Below are positions 1 to 8,776 of a stretch of DNA of 64,000 bases, in pieces. The stretch's first letter is position 1. Every line of letters starts with the position of its first letter. The stretch comes from Sphingosinicella sp942492965 (GTDB taxonomy: Bacteria; Pseudomonadota; Alphaproteobacteria; Sphingomonadales; Sphingomonadaceae). The stretch spans positions 1,116,001-1,180,000 of the forward strand of contig OW818656.1 in assembly GCA_942492965.1 (NCBI GenBank). Direction: 5' to 3'. The notes beneath the pieces were generated by a model that was given only the letters and a program-made list of their open reading frames with translations, made no database searches and had not been told where the DNA came from. Position numbers and translations under genes: made by a program.

Positions 1-688
1 GCGGCGCCATCGGCAATGCAGACGCCGTCACGTCCTGAATTCCCGGCAGTGCGTAAGGCGTGCCGGAAGTCAGCACATTATAGGCCGCGCGCATGTCGAA
101 AATCGGCCCCATCTGCGTTTCCCAGCCGTCGGTGACGCCGCATCCGGCAAACGCGCCGTCGAACGCATCGGGGCGCTGTTCGATCATCGTCATCACGATG
201 TTGCCGCCCATCGAAAAGCCGGCCGCAAAGGTGCGCTTCGCACCGATCTGAACGAGAAGTTCGCGCAGACGCAGGCTCGCCGCAGCGCCGCTTTCAACCC
301 CCATGCCCGCCTTGTCGTAGGCGCTGTGCGCGGCCGCGTATTTTTCGCCGAACGCGGCCTGAAGCATTATCGGCGCATCGGGTGCCGCGGGGTTCGCGGC
401 AACTGCGGTCGGCGTACCGGGCAGCGAGTAGCCGTGCGCATACACGACGGCATCGCCGTTCCAGCCCTCCGGAATCGCGATCGAGAATGATCGACCATCG
501 AGTTCACCGGTGACGAGCAGTCCAGCCTCATCCATTGGTCGCGCATCGACCTTGGCGGCCCCGAAAGCGCTGACGCGCTGCATCACGACCGATGCGTCGG
601 GCAGGGATGCCGCCATTCCCAGGGATGCCGGCCCCGCCATGGCAACCATCAATACCAGTGCTGTCGTAGGCAGATGCTTCCAGGACAT
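1..688 (-). CDS. secreted alpha/beta hydrolase, C-terminus beyond the window
   Basis: Seen: an open minus-strand frame from the ATG at 688 runs off the window at position 1, giving about 229 residues. The N-terminus (MSWKHLPTTALVLMVAMAGPA) is a signal peptide. A nucleophile-elbow motif GFSMGG follows the segment VQIGAKRTFAA, so this is a serine alpha/beta hydrolase, probably periplasmic. The 26-nt gap to the dehydratase gene upstream on the same strand suggests one operon. Inference: it may release an amino-acid-like part from an ester or amide before uptake. The Asp and His of the triad are probably in the missing part. Confidence 0.8.
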   Translation of the reverse strand, partial: MSWKHLPTTALVLMVAMAGPASLGMAASLPDASVVMQRVSAFGAAKVDARPMDEAGLLVTGELDGRSFSIAIPEGWNGDAVVYAHGYSLPGTPTAVAANPAAPDAPIMLQAAFGEKYAAAHSAYDKAGMGVESGAAASLRLRELLVQIGAKRTFAAGFSMGGNIVMTMIEQRPDAFDGAFAGCGVTDGWETQMGPIFDMRAAYNVLTSGTPYALPGIQDVTASALPMAP

Positions 689-714
689 ATCGGTCGCTCC
701 GAAGGACTTGAGGG

Positions 715-1725
715 TCAGGCCACCGCTTCGAGAAAGCGGTTCAGCAAAATGTTACGGCCGCACAGCACGATGGCGACGGTCTTGCCGCGCAGGCGCGGCG
801 CAAGCGGTTCAAGCGCCGCCAGCGCAAGCGCCGCCGCACCCTCCACGATCCAGTGCTCTTCTTCGGCAAGCAGGCGCATCGCAGCCGCGATTCGCGCTTC
901 GGGAACTTCAACCGTCGTCGGCCGGAGTTCCAGCGCAAGCGGCAGCGTGATCGTGTCAGGCTCGAGCGCACCTGCTGTCGCATCAGCAAGGGTCGGCCTC
1001 TCGGGAACGGAGATGATCCGTCCGGCCTCAAGGGCGCGCAGCAAGGGTGTCGAATGGTCCGACCACGCGCCCACCAGTTCGGTTGCCGGACTGCGGCTCG
1101 CAAACACCGCGCCGATGCCGCACAAAAGTCCCCCGCCGCCGACCGATGCGATAACGGTATCGATCGACCCGCACTGGTCGAGCATCTCGACGGCAGCACC
1201 GCCCTGGCCCGCAATCACCGTAAGGTCATTGTACGGGGATATGTAACAAGCCCCCGTTTCCACGGCCGCGCTGCGCGCCGCCCGCTCCGCGACAAGACAG
1301 TCGCCATCGTGAACCACAAGTGCCGCGCCGAGCCCCTCGATGGCGTCGAGTTTCGCACGCGATGCGCCGGCGGGGGCGTGAACGGTGGCCGCAATGCCCC
1401 GCAGCCGTGCAGCCTGCGCAACCCCGAGACCGTGATTGCCCGAGGACGCCGCGATCACGCCGGCTTTGGTCTGCTCTGCGCTGAGCGCCGAAATTTTTGC
1501 ATAGGCCCCGCGCAGCTTGAACGACCCTGTCGGAAGCAGGTGCTCGCACTTGAGCAGGACCCGGCAATCGAACTGCCTGGAAAGCGCCACGCTCTCGACG
1601 AGCGGCGAGGGGGGAGTGACGGCACGCAGACCGGCTGCGGCGCGTTCGGATGCAGCGGCAAGATCTTTGAGCATCGACCTTGCGGTATGTTTGCTGCTCG
1701 GCGAGACTCCAGTTCCAGCACTCAT
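715..1725 (-). CDS. PLP-dependent serine/threonine dehydratase family enzyme (EutB/IlvA-like)
   Basis: The 336-residue protein is a fold-type II PLP enzyme of the threonine dehydratase/tryptophan synthase beta family. Visible landmarks are the PLP lysine motif GSFKLRGA (K70), the substrate loop SSGNHG (94-99) and the phosphate-binding glycine loop SVGGGGL (194-200). The length fits catabolic dehydratases and EutB, without the C-terminal regulatory ACT domain of biosynthetic IlvA. Family reaction: deamination of a beta-hydroxy amino acid to a 2-oxoacid. An ornithine-cyclodeaminase-family gene lies across the divergent regulator, and this pairing recurs as EutB/EutC in hydroxyectoine clusters, but no other ectoine gene is present, so the substrate is open. 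Confidence 0.85.
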   Translation of the reverse strand: MSAGTGVSPSSKHTARSMLKDLAAASERAAAGLRAVTPPSPLVESVALSRQFDCRVLLKCEHLLPTGSFKLRGAYAKISALSAEQTKAGVIAASSGNHGLGVAQAARLRGIAATVHAPAGASRAKLDAIEGLGAALVVHDGDCLVAERAARSAAVETGACYISPYNDLTVIAGQGGAAVEMLDQCGSIDTVIASVGGGGLLCGIGAVFASRSPATELVGAWSDHSTPLLRALEAGRIISVPERPTLADATAGALEPDTITLPLALELRPTTVEVPEARIAAAMRLLAEEEHWIVEGAAALALAALEPLAPRLRGKTVAIVLCGRNILLNRFLEAVA

Positions 1726-1784
1726 CGCGGATGCTCCCCATTTTACGGTACTAAGACGTTGCCCCGTCGATCACTTCATGCTAT

Positions 1785-1808
1785 TTCCAATTTAGATTAA
1801 TTGTCAAT
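1785..1808 (-). promoter_or_regulatory. shared promoter/operator, copy A
   Basis: On the minus strand TTGACA (complement of 1802-1807) is followed after about 18 nt by TAGCAT, a plausible -35/-10 pair for the dehydratase gene. The spacer holds an imperfect dyad resembling TCTAA-W-TTAGA. The 24-bp block differs from the copy at 5952-5975 at only three positions. It lies just upstream of the regulator gene that starts at 1834, which makes that regulator the obvious candidate ligand. Confidence 0.65.
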
Positions 1809-1833
1809 CTCTCCAGAATCGGAGCTGAAATTC

Positions 1834-2481
1834 ATGCGCGATCTAACCGATGCTGATCCCTGGACTCCCGCGCTGGAAGCGAGTTTCGCGATCGCCGACG
1901 GAATCGCTCTGCTCTTCGCGCCCTATGTGGAAGTCGTCATCCACGACCTTGCAACCGAAGCTGTCGCCTACATAGCGAACTCTCAGTCGCGGCGCACACC
2001 GGGCGACCCTTCGCAGCTGGACGACCTTCAGTTCACGCCAAATCAGCGTGTCATCGGTCCGTATGAAAAGACGAACTGGGACGGGCGGCGCATGAAATGC
2101 CTGTCAATCGTCCTGCGCGATGGTGACAATGCGATCGGTCTCCTGTGCATCAACGTCGATGTATCAAGCTTCGACCAGGTCAGGCGCGCGCTCGACAGCT
2201 TTCTCACCGCACCGCAGCAGGACGACAATGTTCGCGCTCTCTTCGTTCATGACTGGCACGAGCGTATAAACCGTTTCGTCACGGACTGGTGTGCCGAACG
2301 CAATACGTTCGTCGCCGCGATCGACCGCTCCAGTCGACGGGAACTCATCGGGGCGTTGCATTCGATCGGGGCGTTCGAGGCCCGCCGGGCGCCCGCTTAT
2401 GTCGCCCGCATCCTGGGTGTGAGCCGCGCGACGGTCTACAACGAGCTTTCCGCGCTCAAGCAAGACGACAAAACCGCGTGA
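1834..2481 (+). CDS. YheO/DauR-type transcriptional regulator (PAS-like sensor plus HTH)
   Basis: The 215-residue protein has an N-terminal PAS-like sensor region (FAPYVEVVIHDL, LSIVLRDGDNAIGLLCINVD) and a C-terminal helix-turn-helix (APAYVARILGVSRATVYNELSALK), the layout of the YheO family that includes DauR of the pseudomonad D-arginine dauBAR operon. The ATG at 1834 is preferred because GGAG (1821-1824) sits 9 nt upstream. A TTG at 1801 is in frame but falls inside the conserved promoter block and lacks a ribosome site. The stop overlaps the GTG of the next gene (GTGA). Likely local regulator of module 1, by inference from position. Confidence 0.8.
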   Translation: MRDLTDADPWTPALEASFAIADGIALLFAPYVEVVIHDLATEAVAYIANSQSRRTPGDPSQLDDLQFTPNQRVIGPYEKTNWDGRRMKCLSIVLRDGDNAIGLLCINVDVSSFDQVRRALDSFLTAPQQDDNVRALFVHDWHERINRFVTDWCAERNTFVAAIDRSSRRELIGALHSIGAFEARRAPAYVARILGVSRATVYNELSALKQDDKTA

Positions 2482-3416
2482 GGTCGTTTGACAAGGCGAG
2501 CATCGTCGCGGCCATCAATGAAAATGAAGCCGTATTGGCGATCGAACACGCGTTTCGCGATCATTCGAGCGGGCGCGTTCTCTCGTTTCCTCCCGGGCAT
2601 TTGCGTTTCGATCGACCTCCCGGCGATTTTCATGTCAAGGGCGCGCACATTGCCGGCCGGCCCTATTTCACGATCAAGCTGGCGAGCAGCTTCTTCGACA
2701 ACCCGAAGCGCGGCCTGCCTTCAAGCAACGGGCTGATGCTGGTCTTCAACGCAGAGAGCGGCGAGCCGGTCGCCACGCTCCTCGACGAGGGCCTTCTCAC
2801 CGATTTGCGAACCGCCATCGCGGGTTCGATCGCGGCGCGGTTGATCGCCCCTCCGAACGTCCGGCAGATCGGCATCGTCGGCGCTGGAACGCAGGCCGCG
2901 ATGCAGGCACGGTGGGTCGCGAGGCTCCTCGGGAACGCTGATATCTGCATATGGGCGCGTGACCCCGCGCGGGCGGAGGCGCTCGCGGCGTCGCTGCGCA
3001 GCGGCGGCCAGGAAGCGCGGGCCGTACCCGATCTAAACATTCTCTGCGCGCGGAGCGATGTGATCGTGACCACGACACCATCAAGCTCGCCGCTGGTAGG
3101 CATGGAGCATTTGCGGCCGGGATTGCGCGTGGTCGCGATCGGTGCCGATGCCACGGGCAAGCGAGAGCTCTCGCTCGATCTTGTCGAAGCGGCTGATGTC
3201 CTGCTCGTGGATTCCCGCTCCCAGTGCCTCGCCTATGGCGATTGCGCGGGAATTTCGGACCCCACGCGGCTCATCGAGATCGGTGAAGCACTCTCACGGA
3301 GCCCCACGTTGGCGCTCCCCTCTGATGCCGTCGCCATCGCGGACCTGACCGGGATCGGTGTGCAGGACGCCGCGATCGCCGAACTCGCCTGGCGGCACCT
3401 CACCGCAATCGCATAA
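2478..3416 (+). CDS. ornithine cyclodeaminase / mu-crystallin family enzyme
   Basis: The 312-residue protein shows the NAD(P)-binding signature IGIVGAGTQAAMQARW and the family segment SSNGLMLVFNAESGEPVATLLDEGLLTDLRTAIAGSIAA. Members convert ornithine to proline, reduce cyclic or open-chain imino acids, oxidise L-arginine (DauB) or act in ectoine use (EutC). The GTG start at 2478 overlaps the regulator stop by 4 nt, so the two are translationally coupled. With a DauR-type regulator on one side and an AdiC-like carrier in the same regulon, a basic or hydroxylated amino acid is a reasonable guess for the substrate. Confidence 0.85.
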   Translation: MRSFDKASIVAAINENEAVLAIEHAFRDHSSGRVLSFPPGHLRFDRPPGDFHVKGAHIAGRPYFTIKLASSFFDNPKRGLPSSNGLMLVFNAESGEPVATLLDEGLLTDLRTAIAGSIAARLIAPPNVRQIGIVGAGTQAAMQARWVARLLGNADICIWARDPARAEALAASLRSGGQEARAVPDLNILCARSDVIVTTTPSSSPLVGMEHLRPGLRVVAIGADATGKRELSLDLVEAADVLLVDSRSQCLAYGDCAGISDPTRLIEIGEALSRSPTLALPSDAVAIADLTGIGVQDAAIAELAWRHLTAIA

Positions 3417-3526
3417 GCGCCTACCCTCTTCTATAGGGAAGAGCGGCGGTCCATTATCGCCTCCTCGTTGCTGAGCCCATCAGCCATGCTGCTGGGGCTT
3501 GATCCCGTCCTGCTGAAATAGCCGAA

Positions 3527-3562
3527 GACCGCCGCTAGCCCTTTGCAAGGCTAACGACGGTC
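3527..3562. terminator. hairpin between convergent genes
   Basis: GACCGCCGCTAGCC (3527-3540) pairs with GGCTAACGACGGTC (3549-3562) with one bulge, across an 8-nt loop. It lies between the cyclodeaminase-family gene and the convergent TBDR gene, where a bidirectional terminator is expected. There is no clear T-tract. The rest of the 172-nt gap shows nothing else. Confidence 0.55.
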
Positions 3563-3588
3563 CCGGCAGAACGATCAACAATGAAAGC

Positions 3589-5919
3589 TTAGAAACTCCA
3601 TCCGAGTTTGATGCCGAAGTTACGCGGCTGCACTGGAACCTCATAGACCTTCGAGCAGACCGAAGGCGTGCACGAGGTGAGGCGCGTCATCTCGCCACGC
3701 GCATCGAACAGATTGCGCACATAGAACGAAGCACGCCAGTCGCCGCGGCTGACGCCCGTACTCAGATCGACGGTCGTGAAGCCGGGGATCCGTCCGACGA
3801 CCAGGCGATCGCGCGCGCGCAGACTTGGCCACATCGAGGCCTGATATGCGCCCGCCGCCTCGACGAACAGGTCGGAGTCGCCCATCGTCCAGTCGTAACG
3901 GACCGACAGGGTTCCCTTGTAGCGGGATGAGAATGGAAGCCGCGTTCCCGCCGCCGCGATCGGTGTTGCGCAATCGGTAATCGGATCACCGTCGGCGTCG
4001 ATACGACCGCAATAATTCTCCCTGAGCTTGGGATCGAGGATCGAGCCGGCGGCCGAGATGGAAAGGCCTCCGGCAAGGGCCGCCCCGAGATCGAATTCAA
4101 GACCGCGCACACGGCCCCGACCAACGTTGCGAATCTGCCCGCTTCCGTTTGCGCCCTGCACGGCAATCTGGAATCCATCCCAGTTGCTGTTGAACAGCGC
4201 GCCGTTGAAGCGGAAACGCCCGCCGTCCCAGCTCGTCTTCCAGCCGAATTCATAATTGTCGAGATAATCCGGCTGATAAGGCTCGACGCGCGGATCGCGG
4301 TTGATACCGCCCGAGCGGAAACCCCGCGAATAGGTGGCATAAATCATGCGCTCGGCATCGATCTTCCAGGTCACGTTGAGTTTGCCGATGGCGCCGTCGT
4401 TCTTGGCGTCGGCATCGACGTTGGTGCACGGCCCGGTCCCGACCTGCGTGGGACCGACACACAATGCTTCATACGCGCGAATACCGAACCAGCCCACCAG
4501 GCTCTGTTTCGACTTGAAGAGACGACCGCCGCCGGTGATCGAAAGATTGGGCAGAAGATCGTAGGTCACTTCGCCGAACAGCGCGAGATCGCGATCGCGG
4601 CGGCGCTGATCGGTCAGCCAGACAACGCCGGGAAAGTTGCGAACCGACACGGCTTCGCCGAGGCCCGCAATCTGATATTCGCTGTGCAAATTGTCCTGCT
4701 GGAACTGGTAGAAGCCCCCGAGCGTGACGCGAAGCGGCTTGTCGGCCGGCGAAGAGACACGCAATTCATGGCTCGTCTTTTTGAAGCCGGTCCGCGCGTG
4801 CGTGTATTGCGACGGATCGATCGGAACACCACCGTCGTCAACCCACGTCGAGCCCAGACCGTAGAGCTGATCGTAGTAATAGGAATAATCCGAATAATCG
4901 AAATGGCTTTCCAGCTTCCGATCGAGATAGGCGCCCGCATAAGTGATATCGAAGTCCGCGATCTTGCCTTCGATCGTAAGCGCGGCCTGCCAGTAGCGAT
5001 CCTTGCGCCTGTCATCGAAAAACCGGCTGACGTTGAGATCGCCGTTTGCGGCCACCTGGTAAGGCACGCCGTGCGAATTGGTCTGCTGCCCCATCAGGCT
5101 CGTCGTGACGGTCCAGTCTTCATCAAGATCGATACGCAGCGCGGCACGTGCGCCCGACACATCGATGTCGTTGAAGTTGTCCCCCGCAACGGCTGCGTTT
5201 GTGCGGGTCACGCCCGACGTCGGGTAGAAGCGCGAGGCGGGAACATTGTCGATGTAGCCGGCGTCATGACGCCGCCATGCGACCGTGCGCAAGGTGATGC
5301 TTTCGGCAAGCGGAACGTTCAGCACGGCACCGAACGAATAGCCGAGCCCGCCATGGGAAATGACGTTGCCGTTTACATCGATCCGCCCCGAGAGCACGCC
5401 CGGTTCGGGCTTGTTGGTGATGATGCGCAGCGTTCCCGATTGGGAACTCGCACCGTAAAGCGTGCCTTGAGGACCCGCGAGGGCTTCAACGCGCGCAATG
5501 TCGTACATGTGGATGTCGAGCGTACCCTGGATCGTCGTCACGGGCTGCTCGTCGAGATAGACACCCACGCTCGGAAGCGAACCGGAAGCGCCGCCGTCGG
5601 GTCCGCTCGAAATGCCGCGCATGAAGATGTTGCCGACGCCGGGCGCGACATGGCGGAACGAAACGCTCGGCAGCTGCCGGGCGACGTCCACGAAATCCTT
5701 GGCGTTCAGGCGCTCGAGCTTTTCCTCTCCGAGTGCCTGAATGCTGAAGGGGACGCTCTGCAGGCTTTCCTTCCGCTTCTGCGCCGTCACGATGATCTCG
5801 TCCAAAGTGGTGGTCTCGGCTCCGGCAGCGCCATCCTGCGCATATGCCGTCCCGGCCATCGCCAACAGAGACACCAGCCCCAGCGCGGTTTCCAATTGCC
5901 TACGACGATTCAGAGTCAT
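3589..5919 (-). CDS. TonB-dependent outer-membrane receptor (module 1)
   Basis: The 776-residue protein has a signal peptide ending AMAGTAYA, a TonB box DEIIVTAQKR, a plug domain (LPSVSFRHV, RVEALAGPQGTLYG) and a long beta-barrel ending in GIKLGWSF with terminal Phe. Three Cys pairs lie in barrel loops (for example ENYC...DC and SCTPSVC). The SD GGGAGGG precedes the ATG. Role: energy-dependent uptake across the outer membrane of the module substrate. The gene has its own copy of the shared module 1 promoter 33 nt upstream, which ties the receptor to the dehydratase and carrier genes. Confidence 0.93.
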   Translation of the reverse strand: MTLNRRRQLETALGLVSLLAMAGTAYAQDGAAGAETTTLDEIIVTAQKRKESLQSVPFSIQALGEEKLERLNAKDFVDVARQLPSVSFRHVAPGVGNIFMRGISSGPDGGASGSLPSVGVYLDEQPVTTIQGTLDIHMYDIARVEALAGPQGTLYGASSQSGTLRIITNKPEPGVLSGRIDVNGNVISHGGLGYSFGAVLNVPLAESITLRTVAWRRHDAGYIDNVPASRFYPTSGVTRTNAAVAGDNFNDIDVSGARAALRIDLDEDWTVTTSLMGQQTNSHGVPYQVAANGDLNVSRFFDDRRKDRYWQAALTIEGKIADFDITYAGAYLDRKLESHFDYSDYSYYYDQLYGLGSTWVDDGGVPIDPSQYTHARTGFKKTSHELRVSSPADKPLRVTLGGFYQFQQDNLHSEYQIAGLGEAVSVRNFPGVVWLTDQRRRDRDLALFGEVTYDLLPNLSITGGGRLFKSKQSLVGWFGIRAYEALCVGPTQVGTGPCTNVDADAKNDGAIGKLNVTWKIDAERMIYATYSRGFRSGGINRDPRVEPYQPDYLDNYEFGWKTSWDGGRFRFNGALFNSNWDGFQIAVQGANGSGQIRNVGRGRVRGLEFDLGAALAGGLSISAAGSILDPKLRENYCGRIDADGDPITDCATPIAAAGTRLPFSSRYKGTLSVRYDWTMGDSDLFVEAAGAYQASMWPSLRARDRLVVGRIPGFTTVDLSTGVSRGDWRASFYVRNLFDARGEMTRLTSCTPSVCSKVYEVPVQPRNFGIKLGWSF

Positions 5920-5951
5920 TTTTGCCCTCCCTGTAGTTCGTTCGCATAATT

Positions 5952-5975
5952 TTCTAAATTAGATTATTTGTCAAT
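5952..5975 (-). promoter_or_regulatory. shared promoter/operator, copy B
   Basis: Minus strand: TTGACA (complement of 5969-5974), a 17-nt spacer, then AATTAT (complement of 5946-5951), a good -35/-10 pair about 20 nt before the TBDR SD region. The spacer contains the 11-bp dyad TCTAA-A-TTAGA (5953-5963). It matches copy A at 21 of 24 and copy C at 20 of 24 positions. Confidence 0.72.
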
Positions 5976-6053
5976 GGCGAGATTGTGAACAGTCGGCCGC
6001 TCCGAAAAAGCGTTTTAAATCATTGCTTAATCTGAGCTCGGAGAATCGGGTCG

Positions 6054-7319
6054 TCAGCGACGGCAGGCAAGCGACGGCCACGCGACCATCGCCGCCAGCA
6101 GTGTGCCCGCCGTCGCGGCAAGGACTTCCACAGGCTGAGTCGCGATGATCGCGATCGCAACCAATGATCCGGCAGCTCCGAGCGCGGCGGCGAGGTCAAA
6201 ACCCTGCGCATCTCGGGTTCGGCGCAATCGAAACAATGCCGCGGCCGCGATCGCATAGACGCACAGCATCACGATCACCGCCGCATTGATGACCACCGTA
6301 AATTGCCGGGCGAGAGATGCGTCCGCAATCAGGAGGGCGATGACAGTCAGAAGCGCGCCGTTCGCCAGGATGTTCACCGGAGATGGCCCGTGTTCGTGCC
6401 TGGTGGCCGACCGTCGGACGGTGACCGCAAGCCGGCCCGATTCCGCGGTAAGGAGGACCCAGCCGCCGAGCGTTCCGCAGGCCCGAAGTGCCGCGCAAAG
6501 CGCCACGAAAACACCCAGCCCGGCACCGAACAGCCGGTTCGCCGCGTCAGCGAAAGGCGCATCCGAACGTGCCAGCACGTCTGCTGGCAATATGCCCGTA
6601 ATCATCGTGCACGCCGAGAGATAGACGACGGCGGCTCCGAGAACGCCGAGAATGGTCGCTCGGGGAACCGTGACGGCGGGGTCGCGCACCATGCCGGCCG
6701 CCAGCCCGGCGCTTTCCAGGCCGAGAAACGCCCAGAGGATCGTCACCACCGTCGGCGGCAACGCTGCCGGCAGCGACATGCCGCTTACATTCCACGATGC
6801 CCGAAAAACGCCCGGATCGAACCAGAACCAGCCGACCGTCGCCGCGATCAGCACGGGGATCAACCCCAGCGCGAGCGTCCAGCCCTCCAGGCGCGCCACG
6901 AGCCGCGGCCCGAAGAGGGCGAGCAAGGTGAAGCACCACACTATGCCGAGCGTCACGAGGGTCGTGACTTTGCCCGTGATCGCGGGAAAGATGGCCGAAA
7001 GATAACCCGTCGTGGCGACCGCGAGCGCGATGTTGCCGAGCACGCCCTGCAACCAGTAAAAAGCGGCGGCGACAAATGCCGTCCGCGATCCGAACGCCTC
7101 GCCGATCCGGCTGATGAAATCCGCCCCGCCGCCGTCCGACGCGAGCCGCGCGAAAACCGAAGCGAACAGCAGCGCCACCGCGATGGCGGCAAACCATGCC
7201 AGCAGGCTTGATGAGCCTACGGCGCCGAGGCTCGCCGGAAGCAGATACACGCCTGAACCCATCATCGATCCGGCAACGAAGAGCGTGGCGAGCCCGAGGC
7301 CCAATTTGGCGTCCTTCAT
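6054..7319 (-). CDS. APC-superfamily amino-acid carrier, AdiC/PotE-like
   Basis: This 421-residue, very hydrophobic protein has about 12 membrane segments. The first helix carries VAGSMMGSGVYLLPASL, closely resembling the unwound substrate-binding helix (GSG motif) of AdiC, the arginine/agmatine antiporter, and of the basic amino acid/polyamine antiporters. The ATG at 7319 overlaps the stop of the MFS gene (ATGA), so the two are translated together. Longer versions of the frame reach back into the MFS gene and are not real. Inference: inner-membrane uptake or exchange of an amino acid linked to module 1. Confidence 0.85.
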   Translation of the reverse strand: MKDAKLGLGLATLFVAGSMMGSGVYLLPASLGAVGSSSLLAWFAAIAVALLFASVFARLASDGGGADFISRIGEAFGSRTAFVAAAFYWLQGVLGNIALAVATTGYLSAIFPAITGKVTTLVTLGIVWCFTLLALFGPRLVARLEGWTLALGLIPVLIAATVGWFWFDPGVFRASWNVSGMSLPAALPPTVVTILWAFLGLESAGLAAGMVRDPAVTVPRATILGVLGAAVVYLSACTMITGILPADVLARSDAPFADAANRLFGAGLGVFVALCAALRACGTLGGWVLLTAESGRLAVTVRRSATRHEHGPSPVNILANGALLTVIALLIADASLARQFTVVINAAVIVMLCVYAIAAAALFRLRRTRDAQGFDLAAALGAAGSLVAIAIIATQPVEVLAATAGTLLAAMVAWPSLACRR

Positions 7320-8608
7320 GCGGCGCCTCCAACGGGTGTTCCGGTATGCCGATGCCCATCCCGCACCATCGCGCGCGCAACCGCCAGGTGGAGACATATG
7401 GTGATGACGATCATCGGAATGAGCGCGACATAGGCCGCAATCAACGACCGCTCGCCCAGCATGGGCCGCGCGAGATCGCTGATCCATCCCATGAACAGGG
7501 GGCCGCCGCCGAGGCCGAGAATATTGACGACGAAGAGCAGCGTTGCGCCAGCCAAAGTCCGCCCCTCCGCGGGTGAGCGATTGTGCACGATCGCCAGCGC
7601 AGGCGCGAGATAGGTCTTGTGAAGAAGCGCAGGCATGGCGACGCACACCAGGGCGAGCGGCCAGGATTCGACCAGGATCAGGCCGACATGCCCCGGAAGC
7701 GAAAGTGCGAAGGCAAGCGCGGGCACCCAGGCATACCAACGCACATCCCGCGCCGCGAGGCGATCGACCAGCCATCCTGCACCGAAAATGCCGATGACAC
7801 CGCCGATGCCGAGGACAATGCTGTAGTAGGTTGCGATCTCGGTCAGGCTCATGCCCTTCACGCGGGCAAGAAGCGAGGGGTTCCAGTTGAGCATGGCATA
7901 CCCCACGAAGGCGGACATGCCTCCGGCAAGGGCTGTCAGTCTCAGCGTCGGGTCGGCGAAGAAGGCGATCATCGCGCGCCCGATCGACGGCATCGGCGTG
8001 TCGCTACGGCGCGCGCCGCCGGGATCGGTGCCGCCGCGCACCGGTTCGCGAACGACGAACAGCAGAATGAGCGCGAGAAGCACACCCGGCGCGCCGATCA
8101 CGATAAACGCGGCCCGCCAGCCGTGATGCGCCGCGATCCAGCCGCCAAGCGCAGTGCCGGCAGCCGCGCCGAGCGGAACCCCGAGCGCAAAGAGCCCGAA
8201 CGCTCCCGCACGTCGCTCGGGCGGAAAGTAATCGGCAAGCAGGCTGTAGGACGGCGGCGCTCCGCCCGCCTCCCCGACCCCCACCATCATTCTGGCCAGC
8301 GCGAGCTGGACGAAGGATTGGGCATAGCCGCAGGCCACGGTGAAAAGGCTCCAGATCGCGCAGGCCGCCGCCATGATCGATACGCGCCGATAGCGGTCGC
8401 ACAACCGCGCGACGGGCAACCCGCATACCGTGTAAAAGAGCGCGAAACCGAGGCCGGACACCAAACCGAGCTGGGCGTCGGAGAGATCCATCTCGGCGCG
8501 GATCGGCTCCTGCAGGATCGACACCAATTGCCGATCCATGAAGTTGAACATGTAGATCAGCGCCAGATAGCAGGTCACAAAATAGGGATATCGGCCCCGA
8601 TCCATCAT
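7316..8608 (-). CDS. MFS transporter, spinster-like
   Basis: The 430-residue protein has about 12 membrane segments. Family marks are FNFMDRQLVSILQEPIR in helix 1, the loop 2-3 segment LCDRYRRVSIM (degenerate GxxxDRxGR) and GVGEAGGAPPSYSLLADYFPPE in helix 4-5, typical of the spinster-related MFS group common beside sphingomonad TBDRs. AGAAGG stands 5-8 nt before the double ATG start. It is the first gene of a two-gene operon with the AdiC-like carrier and has copy C of the shared promoter 42 nt upstream. Confidence 0.87.
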   Translation of the reverse strand: MMDRGRYPYFVTCYLALIYMFNFMDRQLVSILQEPIRAEMDLSDAQLGLVSGLGFALFYTVCGLPVARLCDRYRRVSIMAAACAIWSLFTVACGYAQSFVQLALARMMVGVGEAGGAPPSYSLLADYFPPERRAGAFGLFALGVPLGAAAGTALGGWIAAHHGWRAAFIVIGAPGVLLALILLFVVREPVRGGTDPGGARRSDTPMPSIGRAMIAFFADPTLRLTALAGGMSAFVGYAMLNWNPSLLARVKGMSLTEIATYYSIVLGIGGVIGIFGAGWLVDRLAARDVRWYAWVPALAFALSLPGHVGLILVESWPLALVCVAMPALLHKTYLAPALAIVHNRSPAEGRTLAGATLLFVVNILGLGGGPLFMGWISDLARPMLGERSLIAAYVALIPMIVITICLHLAVARAMVRDGHRHTGTPVGGAA

Positions 8609-8649
8609 TTTTGCCTTCTCGCATCGCCTCCGTGCGCAAAAGCAAAAAT

Positions 8650-8673
8650 GTCTAAATTAGAAATTTTGTCAAT
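8650..8673 (-). promoter_or_regulatory. shared promoter/operator, copy C
   Basis: Minus strand: TTGACA (complement of 8667-8672) with the dyad TCTAA-A-TTAGA (8651-8661) in the following spacer. The -10 is weak (CATTTT or ATTTTT). It matches copy B at 20 of 24 positions, over a region where nothing coding would force conservation. Confidence 0.65.
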
Positions 8674-8732
8674 TCATTCTCTCCGCATCTGCGAAGAATG
8701 TGTTGGAGCCGCCTTGGACGAACCTGTCGAAA

Positions 8733-8776
8733 AACCGGGCCGGCGGAGGCCGGGGGCAACACTCTCTAGCCCCCGG
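8733..8776 (-). terminator. GC-rich hairpins in a gene-free gap
   Basis: CCGGGGGC (8750-8757) pairs with GCCCCCGG (8769-8776). A second short GGCC stem follows on the minus strand, then CGGTTTTTCG, as expected for a terminator of the esterase operon. The gap 8674-8934 otherwise holds no gene I can support. A plus-strand frame across it reads smoothly but has no recognisable family, start or ribosome site. Confidence 0.4.

Noticed and set aside
1801..1833. TTG start for the DauR-type regulator
   Set aside because: It falls inside the conserved promoter block and has no ribosome site; ATG 1834 has GGAG at good spacing.
4684..5949. 421-codon open frame antisense to the module 1 TBDR
   Set aside because: Low-complexity Arg-rich translation with no domain; it mirrors the codon pattern of the strong TBDR gene on the other strand.
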